Shown: positions 44,491 to 53,137 of the stretch, piece by piece | Numbering within the stretch: the stretch's first letter is position 1 | Layout of the letters: every line of letters starts with the position of its first letter | Source of the DNA: Bacteroidales bacterium | GTDB taxonomy: Bacteria > Bacteroidota > Bacteroidia > Bacteroidales > WCHB1-69 | Direction of reading: 5' to 3' | Assembly: GCA_017525245.1 (NCBI GenBank) | Contig: JAFXTE010000047.1 | Location: forward strand, 62,001-126,000 | DNA: 64,000 nucleotides | Position numbers and translations under genes: made by a program | Notes under the pieces: model-generated | What the model saw: the letters and a program-made list of their open reading frames with translations, nothing else | Database searches by the model: none | Told to the model about the DNA's origin: nothing

Positions 44491-45438
44491 ATGAACGCCT
44501 TAACAAAAACCAATTACCAATTCCCGAACCAAAAGTCGGTGTATCACGGAAAAGTCCGCGACGTCTATTTCCTGGACGATGTGTTAGTGATGGTCGCTTC
44601 AGACCGCATCAGTGCCTTCGATGTCATCCTGCCGAAGGGCATCCCTTACAAAGGACAGATTCTCAATCAGATAGCTTCCAAATTCTTGGATGCCACCAGT
44701 GACATTTGTCCGAACTGGAAGATGGCCTCCCCCGACCCGATGGTCACGGTGGGCCGCACCTGCAAAGGCTTCCCAGTGGAAATGATCGTGCGCGGCTACC
44801 TCTGCGGCAGCGCGTGGCGTTTCTACAAGAACGGCGGACGCAACCTCTGCGGCAACATCCTGCCCGACGGCATGAAGGAGAACCAGAAGTTCCCCGTGCC
44901 ACTCATCACCCCGACCACCAAAGCTGAGCAGGGCGAACACGATGCCGACATCTCCAAGGAGGAAATCCTCTCCAAAGGACTCGTCTCTCCCGAAGACTAC
45001 GCCGTTTTGGAAGATTATACGATGAAGCTCTTCCTTCGCGGCACCGAAATCGCAGCGAAGAAGGGACTTATCCTCGTCGATACCAAGTACGAATTCGGCA
45101 AGGCCGACGACAAGATCTACCTCATCGACGAAATCCACACTCCCGACTCCTCCCGCTATTTCTACGCGCAGGGCTACGAAGAGCAGTTCGCCAAAGGCCT
45201 GCCGCAGAAGCAGTTGTCGAAGGAGTTCGTACGTGAGTGGCTCATGGCCAACGGCTTCCAAGGACAGGAAGGCCAGCAGGTACCCGAAATGACCGAAGAG
45301 GTCGTCAATGGCATCACCAACCGCTACATCGAGCTCTACGAGCACATCACCGGCGAAAAGTTCGTCCCCGCCCCGGCCGACAACGTGGAGCAACGAATTT
45401 ATGACAATGTCACGAACTGGCTGGCCGACAGGCGATGA
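44491..45438 (+). CDS. purC: Phosphoribosylaminoimidazole-succinocarboxamide synthase
   Basis: SAICAR synthetase ligates aspartate to CAIR in purine biosynthesis (ATP-dependent, cytosolic). The 315-aa chain carries [13 protein letters not shown], the signature [33 protein letters not shown], and [12 protein letters not shown] with [16 protein letters not shown]. This is the long form common in Bacteroidetes and yeast-like enzymes. It is GC-rich and intact. Repeat arrays of two families lie on both sides, so it is not obviously in an operon. Confidence 0.96.
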   Translation: MNALTKTNYQFPNQKSVYHGKVRDVYFLDDVLVMVASDRISAFDVILPKGIPYKGQILNQIASKFLDATSDICPNWKMASPDPMVTVGRTCKGFPVEMIVRGYLCGSAWRFYKNGGRNLCGNILPDGMKENQKFPVPLITPTTKAEQGEHDADISKEEILSKGLVSPEDYAVLEDYTMKLFLRGTEIAAKKGLILVDTKYEFGKADDKIYLIDEIHTPDSSRYFYAQGYEEQFAKGLPQKQLSKEFVREWLMANGFQGQEGQQVPEMTEEVVNGITNRYIELYEHITGEKFVPAPADNVEQRIYDNVTNWLADRR

Positions 45439-45630
45439 AGCGATGAGACGATGAAACGATGAAGAGGCGATGAAGGAACGATGAAAAGATGATGAGAGAA
45501 TAAGATGATTAAAAGTACGTACTTACGATTAACTGCTAACTACTAACTACTAACTACTAACTACTAACTACTAACTGCTAACTCTTTCCTCGCTTCAATA
45601 ACCTATAACCCATAACCCATAACCATTAAA
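45437..45630. repeat. Three repeat arrays filling the purC-CoADR spacer
   Basis: GATGAGAC/GATGAAAC octamers (45437-45500) come first, then TAACTAC heptamers (45528-45588), then ATAACCC/ATAACCT heptamers (45592-45630). The spacer contains no gene. Confidence 0.85.
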
Positions 45631-45634
45631 AAGA

Positions 45635-47302
45635 ATGAAATACGTCATCATAGGCGGTGTGGCAGGCGGAGCATCGGCGGCCGCACGACTGAGGAGACTC
45701 AGTGAAGATGCTGAAATCATCATGTTCGAGAAAGGCGAACATATCTCGTACGCCAACTGCGGCATGCCCTACTACATCGGCAACACGATAGAGGAGCGCA
45801 AGCGGCTGTTCGTGCAGACCCCCGTGTCGTTCGGCAATCGCTATGACGTGGATGTGCGTGTACTGCAGGAAGTTACCTCTATCAACCGCGAGGCACACAC
45901 CGTGGAGGTCAGGAACCTGCGTAACGGCAAGACTTATACGGAGGACTACGATATCCTGCTGCTGTCGCCTGGCGCCGAACCAGTGATTCCCGAACTGCCC
46001 GGCATTCACAGCGAGAAGATTTTCACCCTGCGTAGTGTCAGCGACTGCGACAAGATCAAGATGCAAGCCGTTGAATCACTGAAAGAAAATGCGGAGGCTG
46101 TCATCATTGGCGGGGGCTTCATCGGATTGGAAATGGCAGAGAACTTGCACAAGATCGGCTACCACATCACCGTGGTAGAGAAGGCCGACCATATCCTCAC
46201 GCCCGTCGATGAACCTATCGCGGCCATCGCAGAGAAGCATCTGAGAGACAAGGGCGTGCAGCTGATTACTGGTAACGGCATCAGCGAGTTTGAGGAAAGC
46301 GGCGAACAGCTGACCGTCTGTCTCGAAGACGGGCAGAAGTTATCCTGCGACCTCGCGGTGCTGAGTATCGGCGTTCGTCCGAACACCGCATTGGCCGAAG
46401 CCGCCGGTCTGGAAATCGGCCGAGGCATCAAGGTCAACGAATACTTGCAGACTTCCGACGAGCGCATCTTCGCGGTGGGCGACGCCATCGAGTTCCCGCA
46501 TCCGGTGACGGGCGTTCCGTACTGCAACTTCCTTGCGGGTCCCGCCAATGCGCAGGCGCGTATCGCCGCCATGAATATGGTCTATCCCGAAAGCGTTGTC
46601 TATCAAGGCTCTGTGGGCACTGCAATCGCGAAGATTTTCGACTTGGCTGTAGCCTCTACGGGATTGAACGAAACTGCCTTACAACGAGCGGGCCTCGCCT
46701 ACGAGACGGTCATCGTCCATCCGGCAGCACATGCCACCTACTACCCCGGAAGCAGCCCGGTTTCGTTGAAGCTGAACTTCTCTATGGAGGACGGCACGAT
46801 TTACGGTGCACAGGCCATCGGGACGCAGAACATTGACAAACAGATCGATATCATCTCGCTGCTGTTGAAACACCACGGCACGATTTTCGACCTCGTGAAC
46901 AGCGAGCACAGCTACGCGCCGCCGTTCGGGTCCGCCAAGAGTCCCGTGATGTTCGCCGGCATGGTGGCGGAGAACATCTTTGCCCACCTGATGAATCCCA
47001 TCCACGTGAAGCAGTTAGACGAAATGATTGACAACAAGGAGGATTTCTTCCTTTTGGATGTTCGCGAACTGCCGGAATACAAGAACGGTACCATCGAAGG
47101 GGCGACCCGCTATTCAGTCGATGAGCTGCGCGAATTTTTAGAGGAAATCCCCGAAGGCAAGAAGATCGTGGTCTTCTGCGAGGTCGGGCTCCGCGGCTAC
47201 GTCGCCTCCCGCATCCTGATGCAGAACGGATTTGACGAGGTATATAACCTCATCGGCGGGATGCGGACGTATAGACTGACAGGGAAACACAATGTTCGAT
47301 GA
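45635..47302 (+). CDS. CoA-disulfide-reductase-like flavoprotein with rhodanese domain
   Basis: A 555-aa FAD/NAD(P)H oxidoreductase. The N-terminal FAD motif VIIGGVAGGASAAARLRR is followed by the single redox Cys42 in SYANCGMPYYIG, typical of CoA-disulfide reductase or NADH oxidase. NAD-binding VIIGGGFIGLEMAENL, FAVGDAIEFPHPVTG and the dimerisation domain follow. A C-terminal rhodanese domain (FFLLDVRELPEYKNGTIEGA with VVFCEVGLRGYVAS) provides a second reactive Cys. Such fusions reduce CoA disulfides or polysulfide/persulfide in redox balance; which one here is not decidable. Confidence 0.9.
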   Translation: MKYVIIGGVAGGASAAARLRRLSEDAEIIMFEKGEHISYANCGMPYYIGNTIEERKRLFVQTPVSFGNRYDVDVRVLQEVTSINREAHTVEVRNLRNGKTYTEDYDILLLSPGAEPVIPELPGIHSEKIFTLRSVSDCDKIKMQAVESLKENAEAVIIGGGFIGLEMAENLHKIGYHITVVEKADHILTPVDEPIAAIAEKHLRDKGVQLITGNGISEFEESGEQLTVCLEDGQKLSCDLAVLSIGVRPNTALAEAAGLEIGRGIKVNEYLQTSDERIFAVGDAIEFPHPVTGVPYCNFLAGPANAQARIAAMNMVYPESVVYQGSVGTAIAKIFDLAVASTGLNETALQRAGLAYETVIVHPAAHATYYPGSSPVSLKLNFSMEDGTIYGAQAIGTQNIDKQIDIISLLLKHHGTIFDLVNSEHSYAPPFGSAKSPVMFAGMVAENIFAHLMNPIHVKQLDEMIDNKEDFFLLDVRELPEYKNGTIEGATRYSVDELREFLEEIPEGKKIVVFCEVGLRGYVASRILMQNGFDEVYNLIGGMRTYRLTGKHNVR

Positions 47303-47391
47303 GACGATGAGACGATGAAGCGATGAGACTAACCACTATTCCCTCGACCCTATTCCCTTGACCCTATTCACTGTTCACTGATCACTTACAA
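47300..47391. repeat. Octamer and heptamer arrays upstream of hutH
   Basis: GATGAGAC/GATGAAGC octamers (47300-47331) are followed by 7-nt units TATTCCC, TCGACCC, TATTCCC, TTGACCC, TATTCAC, TGTTCAC, TGATCAC (47337-47387). Confidence 0.85.
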
Positions 47392-47420
47392 TACGAAATA
47401 AACAATAAACCCAAATAAAA

Positions 47421-48914
47421 ATGAAAAAACATCAAATTTCAACCAAGTTTCTCAGCATTGAGAAAGTATCGAAAATCATTGAGCACAAACAGAAAATCGA
47501 ACTGTCAGAAGAGGCCATTGCGGCAGTGAAGAAATGCCGCGACTTCTTGGACACCAAGGCAGCCAAGAGTGCAGAACCAATCTACGGTGTGACCACCGGT
47601 TTCGGCTCGCTCTGCAACAAGCACATCTCCCCGGAGGACCTCTCCACCCTCCAGCGCAACCTTGTCATCTCTCACGCGTGCGGCGTGGGCGAGGAGGTAC
47701 CGCAGGAAATCGTGCAACTCATGCTGCTCATGAAAATCCAGTCGCTGTCATACGGCCACTCCGGTGTGCAGCTCGACACCATCCAACGACTGGTGAATTT
47801 CTACAACAAGGGCGTATATCCCATTGTGTATCAACAAGGTTCACTCGGTGCTTCCGGCGACTTGGCTCCGCTGGCGCACCTTTCATTGCCTATCATCGGC
47901 ATGGGTGAGGTTTATTACCGCAACAAGAAATACTCCGCCGCCGAAATCAACGAAAAGTTCGGCTGGGAACCCATCACGCTGAAATCCAAAGAGGGTCTCG
48001 CGCTGCTCAACGGCACGCAGTTCATGAGCTCCTACGCCGTCTGGTTGCTGATGAAGGCCCGCAAGCTGAGCTGGCTCGCCGACATCATCGGCACCATCTC
48101 CTTGGAGGCTTTCGACGGCCGCATCGAGCCCTTCAACATGCTGGTGCATCTCGTGCGCCCGCATGCCGGACAAATCACCACGGCTGCCCATATCTCGCAA
48201 CTACTTGAGGGTTCGGAGATTATCGCCCAACACAAGGAACACGTGCAGGATCCTTACTCCTTCCGTTGCATGCCGCAGGTACACGGTGCGTCCAAAGACG
48301 CTATCGAGCACGTGCAGAACGTGGTGGAAACCGAAATCAACTCCGTCACCGACAACCCTACGGTGTTCCCGGACGAAGACATCATCGTCAGCGCGGGCAA
48401 CTTCCACGGTCAGCCGTTGGCATTGGTCTTGGACTTCCTCTCCATCGCCATGGCGGAACTCGGCAACATCTCCGAACGCCGTATCTATCAACTGATTAGC
48501 GGCAAGCGCGGACTGCCGTCTTTCCTCGTGAAGAACCCCGGCCTCAACTCCGGCTTCATGATTCCGCAATATGCTGCCGCCTCCATCGTGAACCAGAACA
48601 AGGCCTTCACGATGCCCTGCTCCACCGACTCCATCGAGTCGTCACAAGGTCAGGAGGACCACGTGAGCATGGGTGCAAACGCCGCCACGAAGTGCTACTT
48701 GGTGGTCAACAACGTGGAGAAGATTCTCGGCATCGAGCTGTTCAATGCTGCCCAAGCCCTCGACTTCCGCAAACCGCTGAAAAGCTCCGAATTCATCGAG
48801 GAGTTTGTGAAAATCTATCGTGAATATGTACCGTTCGTGGAGAACGACACCTACATGCATGAATTGATCCAGAAGTCCATCGACTTCATCAAAGGCGTGC
48901 GCGTGGTAATGTAA
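47421..48914 (+). CDS. hutH: Histidine ammonia-lyase
   Basis: An aromatic amino-acid lyase that eliminates ammonia from L-histidine to give urocanate. The 497-aa chain shows GVTTGFGSL, the MIO-forming triad Ala144-Ser145-Gly146 in GSLGASGDLAPLAH, GLALLNGTQFMSS and CSTDSIESSQGQEDHVSMG (active-site loop). Histidine is the likely substrate, but tyrosine or phenylalanine lyases share these motifs. No hutU, hutI or ftcD lies nearby, so it is not in a hut operon in this window. The ATG follows a repeat-filled spacer. Confidence 0.9.
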   Translation: MKKHQISTKFLSIEKVSKIIEHKQKIELSEEAIAAVKKCRDFLDTKAAKSAEPIYGVTTGFGSLCNKHISPEDLSTLQRNLVISHACGVGEEVPQEIVQLMLLMKIQSLSYGHSGVQLDTIQRLVNFYNKGVYPIVYQQGSLGASGDLAPLAHLSLPIIGMGEVYYRNKKYSAAEINEKFGWEPITLKSKEGLALLNGTQFMSSYAVWLLMKARKLSWLADIIGTISLEAFDGRIEPFNMLVHLVRPHAGQITTAAHISQLLEGSEIIAQHKEHVQDPYSFRCMPQVHGASKDAIEHVQNVVETEINSVTDNPTVFPDEDIIVSAGNFHGQPLALVLDFLSIAMAELGNISERRIYQLISGKRGLPSFLVKNPGLNSGFMIPQYAAASIVNQNKAFTMPCSTDSIESSQGQEDHVSMGANAATKCYLVVNNVEKILGIELFNAAQALDFRKPLKSSEFIEEFVKIYREYVPFVENDTYMHELIQKSIDFIKGVRVVM

Positions 48915-49045
48915 CCAGCTATTGGCTGTTGGCTGTTAGCTATTGGCTTATTCACTGGCGAGATTCTTTAGACATTGAACTTGGGACTTGGGACTTGAGA
49001 CTTGGGACTTAAAAAATGCCAATAGCTAATAGCTAAAAGCTGAAA
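48914..49045. repeat. Three heptanucleotide arrays between hutH and the lipoprotein gene
   Basis: AGCTATTGGCTGTTGGC units (48914-48948) come first, then ACTTGGG/ACTTGAG units (48974-49012), then AATAGCT/AAAAGCT units (49018-49045). Confidence 0.8.
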
Positions 49046-49070
49046 GATACAAACGATAATATTGTTAACG

Positions 49071-49571
49071 ATGAAAAAGTTCAGTATCGGATTTTTAGTT
49101 GCTGTCTTCGTGCTCGTTACGACAGGTTGCCGGCGCGAGCCGAAATATTCGGAGGTTCCGCACATTGAGTTTGTTTCAATCGAGAAGATTGATAACGGTA
49201 CGGGGCACGACAGCCAGGCGGAGCTGACCATTTATTTCCAGGATGGCGACGGGGATATCGGGTTGGATGAAACAGACCGAAATCCGGTTTTCGCCGTTGA
49301 TTCTCCATACTACTACAACTTTTTCATCCATTTGTACGAAAAACAGGATGGGGAATGGGTGGAGCTGGAATTGCCTACGCCGCTGCATTCCCGCATCCCG
49401 CATCTCAGCGATGACGTGCCAGAATCCATCGAAGGCAAGTTGTCCATCGTCACGTTCATCAACAATCCAAATTCCCCGTATGACACGGTGCGGCTCTCCT
49501 GTTTCCTTGTGGACCGCGCTCTGCATCACAGTGACACTATTATCACCCCTGAAATAATCGTAAAAAAATGA
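49071..49571 (+). CDS. Putative lipoprotein, unknown function
   Basis: A 166-aa product from the ATG at 49071; a TTG three codons upstream is a weaker option. The signal peptide is MKKFSIGFLVAVFVLVTTGC with lipobox TTGC. The mature part contains YFQDGDGDIGLDETD, an acidic, calcium-loop-like stretch, and a beta-rich rest. This organisation is frequent in small Bacteroidetes lipoproteins but no role is known. It overlaps nadC by 4 nt (ATGA), so the two are translationally coupled. Confidence 0.85.
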   Translation: MKKFSIGFLVAVFVLVTTGCRREPKYSEVPHIEFVSIEKIDNGTGHDSQAELTIYFQDGDGDIGLDETDRNPVFAVDSPYYYNFFIHLYEKQDGEWVELELPTPLHSRIPHLSDDVPESIEGKLSIVTFINNPNSPYDTVRLSCFLVDRALHHSDTIITPEIIVKK

Positions 49572-50413
49572 AAATAACAGACAAAGTTAAAGAACTGATA
49601 GCATTGACGTTACGCGAAGACATCGGTAACGGTGACCACTCTTCGCTTTCGTGCATCCCCGCCGAGGCGCAAGGTGACATGAAGCTGCTCATCAAGCAAG
49701 ACGGTGTTCTTGCCGGGGTTGATGTAGCCCGCGAGGTGCTGCGCCAGGTCGATGAGAATATCCAGATGGAGTTGCTGCTTCCCGATGGCACATTGGTGCA
49801 TACGGGCGACATCGCTTTCACCCTGCACGGCTCTTCACGCAACATGTTGACGGCCGAACGTACGCTCCTTAACTTCATGCAACGCATGAGCGGTATTGCC
49901 ACTACCACTCGCGAATATGTTGATTTGGTGAAAGATACGAACGTCACTCTGCTCGACACGCGCAAGACAACTCCCAACATGCGCATTTTTGAAAAATACG
50001 CCGTGACGGTCGGCGGGGCACAGAACCACCGTTTCGGACTCTATGACATGATGATGCTCAAAGACAACCATATTGACTTCGCCGGCGGGATTGAAAAGGC
50101 CATTGACGCTGCCAACAAATATCTGAAAGACAACAATATGCAGCTCAATATCGAGATTGAGACCCGCAGTCTGGACGATGTGGCGCGCGTCTTGAAGCAT
50201 GGTGGTGTGCAACGTATTATGTTCGACAATTTCACTCCGGACATGATCCGCGAAGGCGTAAAAATGGTCGATCACCGTATGGAAACCGAGGCCTCTGGCG
50301 GCATCGTGCGCGAAACCCTGCATGACTACGCTGTCACTGGCGTCGATTTCATCTCCGTCGGTGCGTTCACCCACCAGATCAAAAGCTTAGACATGAGCCT
50401 CAAAGCGATATAA
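49568..50413 (+). CDS. nadC: Nicotinate-nucleotide pyrophosphorylase (carboxylating)
   Basis: Quinolinate phosphoribosyltransferase of de novo NAD synthesis (cytosolic). The 281-aa chain shows LREDIGNGDHSS, LTAERTLLNFMQRMSGIATT, LLDTRKTTPNMRIFEKYAV, VGGAQNHRFGLYDMMMLKDNH (given in part) and IEIETRSLDD. These are the binding residues for quinolinate and PRPP. The ATG overlaps the stop of the preceding lipoprotein gene (ATGA). nadA/nadB are not in the window. Confidence 0.96.
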   Translation: MKITDKVKELIALTLREDIGNGDHSSLSCIPAEAQGDMKLLIKQDGVLAGVDVAREVLRQVDENIQMELLLPDGTLVHTGDIAFTLHGSSRNMLTAERTLLNFMQRMSGIATTTREYVDLVKDTNVTLLDTRKTTPNMRIFEKYAVTVGGAQNHRFGLYDMMMLKDNHIDFAGGIEKAIDAANKYLKDNNMQLNIEIETRSLDDVARVLKHGGVQRIMFDNFTPDMIREGVKMVDHRMETEASGGIVRETLHDYAVTGVDFISVGAFTHQIKSLDMSLKAI

Positions 50414-50424
50414 TGTTGACCATT

Positions 50425-50483
50425 CCCAGGGTTGCGGCCTGCGGCCTTACCCTGGGCTACCGAGCTCTTGCCCCTATCGGGGC
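50425..50483. repeat. Double-hairpin intergenic element
   Basis: CCCAGGGT/ACCCTGGG (50425-50456) encloses a GC-rich loop. It is followed by GCCCC/GGGGC (50470-50483). It could end nadC transcription, although the T-run is poor. A dispersed element type is also possible; only one copy is seen here. Confidence 0.55.
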
Positions 50484-50522
50484 TGCTTAAAGAATATCTA
50501 TTGATAATATTATTTGTTGACG

Positions 50523-51533
50523 ATGAAACGATTTTTCCGATACGCGAAGATAAAACTTCGGCAATGGAGCAATGATCTGGAACGTGTTCCAGGTTTCGGG
50601 AAGATTGTGGCGAAATCGAAAACCATGACGCTTCCCGGACTGATGAAAGTGCCGCTTTACGATGTGATGCGGTTCTTCGGACAATCGCTGAGCAAGGGGG
50701 TGGTTTTCCAACGCGCTGCCGCCATCACCTACCGGGTTTTCGTCGCCGTGATCCCCATGATTATCGCTCTCTTCTCCGCCATCGCCTTTTTCGGGGAGGA
50801 TTTCCAAAACACCATCATCTCCCTGTTGGAATCTGTCGTGCCCCCCTACGTTTGGCCTTCCGTGTCTGGAATGATCACCGATGTGGTAATGCGCCAGAAC
50901 GGCACACTGTCGTCGTTCATGCTTGTCATTGGTATCTATTTCACTATCGTCTGCATCAACGGCATTTTGGTGGCTATGACCTCGTCGTATTACACCGATG
51001 TGAAGCGCAACATCTTCGATCAGATTGTGCTCAGCGCCGGACTCATGTTTCTCACTTTCATCATTATCGTGGTAGTGGCAGCCTTTTTCATTCTGGCATC
51101 GCTGGCCGTCCGATACGTCCACACTAATTTCGTCAACAATCCGCTCATATACTCTTTTGTGGTTCATTTCCTCAAATGGGTGTTAGTGTATGCCGCCGTC
51201 TATTTCCTGATTAGCATTTTCTATTATCTGGCACCGGTTAAACGCGGCGACTACAAATTCTTCTCCGCAGGATCTTCCACCTGCACCATATTGTTGGTGG
51301 TACTGCTTTGGTTTCTCAACATCTACTTCTCCAATTTCGACAGCTACAACCTGATATACGGCTCTTTGGGCGCCATTTTCGCCATTCTGCTGTGGATTAA
51401 CTGGAGTGCAGCCATCTTTCTCATCTGCTACGACCTCAACGTCAGCATTGCAAAAGCGAAAAGCGAAAATAAAAAACTGAGCGATCAGCTGGAACAGAAC
51501 ACTTTGGGATTTCAAAACAAGAATAAAGAATAG
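50523..51533 (+). CDS. YihY/BrkB-family inner-membrane protein
   Basis: A 336-aa polytopic protein of the YihY/UPF0761 family (once called ribonuclease BN by mistake). Six membrane helices span about residues 50-300. Typical features are KGVVFQRAAAITYRVFVAVIPMI (given in part) near helix 1 and the later LWFLNIYFSNFDSYNLIYGSLG (given in part) with the last helices. Function is unknown; a transport or lipid role is guessed for the family. The ATG at 50523 is preferred over a TTG three codons upstream. The next small gene begins 5 nt after its stop. Confidence 0.88.
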   Translation: MKRFFRYAKIKLRQWSNDLERVPGFGKIVAKSKTMTLPGLMKVPLYDVMRFFGQSLSKGVVFQRAAAITYRVFVAVIPMIIALFSAIAFFGEDFQNTIISLLESVVPPYVWPSVSGMITDVVMRQNGTLSSFMLVIGIYFTIVCINGILVAMTSSYYTDVKRNIFDQIVLSAGLMFLTFIIIVVVAAFFILASLAVRYVHTNFVNNPLIYSFVVHFLKWVLVYAAVYFLISIFYYLAPVKRGDYKFFSAGSSTCTILLVVLLWFLNIYFSNFDSYNLIYGSLGAIFAILLWINWSAAIFLICYDLNVSIAKAKSENKKLSDQLEQNTLGFQNKNKE

Positions 51534-51538
51534 GAATT

Positions 51539-51928
51539 ATGGACTTTGATTCAATATTATACATTATACTCATTTTGGGCAGCATTTTGTTGTCTGTCGT
51601 CAAATCATTCAAAAAAGACGAAGCGGAACGGCAGGTGAAAAAGAGCCGAAGTGGACGGCCGATTATAGTTGAAGAGGCCGATGTACAAGAAGAGGTGCAG
51701 CCGCAAAGGAGGGCGAGAGTTGCCCCGCAGCCCGGACAAAACAACGAATATTTCTCCTACGAGACGATGAGTGAACGCGATTTCGAGCAAGCATTCGCCC
51801 AAAATATGGAAGAAGAGGCAAACACACCCGCTCAAACAAGCACTGATTCTAAGATTAAACTCACCATTGACGAGGAGGAGGTATATAAAGGGGTGGTCTG
51901 GTCTGAGATTCTGAAACGGAAATATTAG
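51539..51928 (+). CDS. Small single-pass membrane protein, unknown
   Basis: A 129-aa product. It has an N-terminal membrane helix (ILYIILILGSILLSVV), then a long basic/acidic disordered segment. The conserved-looking end (FEQAFAQNMEE, LTIDEEEVYKGVVWSEILKRKY) is a pattern shared by many short Bacteroidetes proteins encoded near envelope genes. No function is known. It is probably an operon with yihY (5 nt gap). Confidence 0.7.
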   Translation: MDFDSILYIILILGSILLSVVKSFKKDEAERQVKKSRSGRPIIVEEADVQEEVQPQRRARVAPQPGQNNEYFSYETMSERDFEQAFAQNMEEEANTPAQTSTDSKIKLTIDEEEVYKGVVWSEILKRKY

Positions 51929-51957
51929 GATTTGAAATTAGATTAACGTTAAAAGCC

Positions 51958-52848
51958 ATGAAAGCATCCGCACTTTTCAAGCAATACGTTTGGCTGGTGG
52001 GCACCATCAGCCGCGCCGGGCGCATCACCCTGCGCGAAATCAACGAACGATGGCTCCGCACCGAGATGAGCGAGGGCGTTCCGTTCAGCCGTTCCACCTT
52101 CCGCCGGCACCGCGCCGAGGTGGAGGAGATGTTCGACATCATCATCGAATGCGACAGCGAGAACCGCTACTACATTGACGACACCGAGATGCTCCGCGAG
52201 GACAGCGTGCAGCGCTGGATGCTGGGCTCGCTCACCGTCAGCAACATCGTCAGCGAGGCCCGCGGACTGCACGACCGCATCCTTCTCGAAAGCATCCCGA
52301 GCGAAAGCGAACACCTGCAAACCGTGGTCGATGCGATGCGCGAGAACCGCTGCCTTTCTGTCTGTTACAAGCGATACGGCAAGACCGAATCGAGCCAGTG
52401 GACGGTGGAACCCTACTGCATCAAACTCTTTCGCCGCCGCTGGTACCTGCTCGGACGCCTGGAAGACGGCGGCTTCCTCACCCTCTCGTTCGACCGCATC
52501 CAGGAGATAGCGATGACCGACAGGACGTTCGTTCTGGACAAGGATTTTGACGCGCAGAGCTACTTCTCGAACTATTACGGCATTATGCAAGGCGGGAACG
52601 AGCCGAAACAGCGGATTGTGTTGCGCGCCTTCGGGAACGAGCGTTACGCCTTACGCGACCTGCCGCTGCACCACTCGCAGAAGGAGTTGGCTGTCGGCGA
52701 TGACTATGTCGATTTCGAGGTGAAACTGCACCCCACGAGCGACTTCCTGGCGCAGATCCTCTCCCGCGGCCGCTGGCTGAAAGTGTTGGAGCCGGAAGAC
52801 ATCGCATTGAAAATTAGACGGATGCACTTGGAGGCTGCAGAGGAATAG
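51958..52848 (+). CDS. WYL-domain transcriptional regulator
   Basis: A 296-aa regulator with an N-terminal winged-helix region (about 1-75, FKQYVWLVGTISRAGRI, SRSTFRRHRAEVEEMF), a WYL domain (about 125-205, containing FRRRWYLLGRLEDGG) and a C-terminal WCX-like extension (LPLHHSQKELAVGDDYVDFE). WYL domains sense nucleic-acid ligands, and such proteins often control defence or DNA-repair genes. The gene is clearly GC-richer than the ATPase pair that follows, so the two did not arrive together. Its target is unknown; the downstream promoter cassette at 52872 is one candidate (inference). Confidence 0.9.
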   Translation: MKASALFKQYVWLVGTISRAGRITLREINERWLRTEMSEGVPFSRSTFRRHRAEVEEMFDIIIECDSENRYYIDDTEMLREDSVQRWMLGSLTVSNIVSEARGLHDRILLESIPSESEHLQTVVDAMRENRCLSVCYKRYGKTESSQWTVEPYCIKLFRRRWYLLGRLEDGGFLTLSFDRIQEIAMTDRTFVLDKDFDAQSYFSNYYGIMQGGNEPKQRIVLRAFGNERYALRDLPLHHSQKELAVGDDYVDFEVKLHPTSDFLAQILSRGRWLKVLEPEDIALKIRRMHLEAAEE

Positions 52849-52871
52849 TTTTTTCTGAGAAAAAAATCCAG

Positions 52872-52926
52872 TTGGTCCGCTTTTTGGCGCAGTTGAGTGG
52901 TAATTTTGCTGCATGAAATTAAAAAC
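52872..52926 (+). promoter_or_regulatory. 55-bp promoter cassette, copy 1
   Basis: It contains TAATTTTGC (52901-52909). It differs from copy 2 (55039-55093) by only three bases by eye, and drives the 30-codon ORF downstream. Confidence 0.75.
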
Positions 52927-52959
52927 AATGTAGATTTGCACCGAAAGGAGAAAACCAAA

Positions 52960-53052
52960 ATGTTAGAAGTCCTGTTCTTCATATTGTTCATATATGCTAT
53001 CGTAAAAATAGCTCCGAAAGGAGCTGGTAGTGGACATGATTTCAGTGATTAA
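52960..53052 (+). CDS. Tiny ORF, 30-aa putative membrane peptide
   Basis: The ATG at 52960 lies 10 nt after a strong AAAGGAG (52944-52950), rare in this phylum. The product is a hydrophobic helix (LEVLFFILFIYAIVKI) followed by a short polar tail ending HDFSD. It follows promoter cassette copy 1 and precedes the ATPase gene. It may be a leader or an accessory peptide of the ATPase module; purely sequence-based. Confidence 0.45.
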   Translation: MLEVLFFILFIYAIVKIAPKGAGSGHDFSD

Positions 53053-53110
53053 GTATTCGCAATGCTTATCGTTTTTTTCCGTAATTTTTTTACGGATATT
53101 GATTTTTTTG

Positions 53111-53119
53111 TATTTTTGC
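53111..53119 (+). promoter_or_regulatory. -7 element for ATPase gene
   Basis: TATTTTTGC, perfect consensus, 19 nt before the ATG. Confidence 0.6.
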
Positions 53120-53137
53120 AGCGAAAAACTTTGAAAG

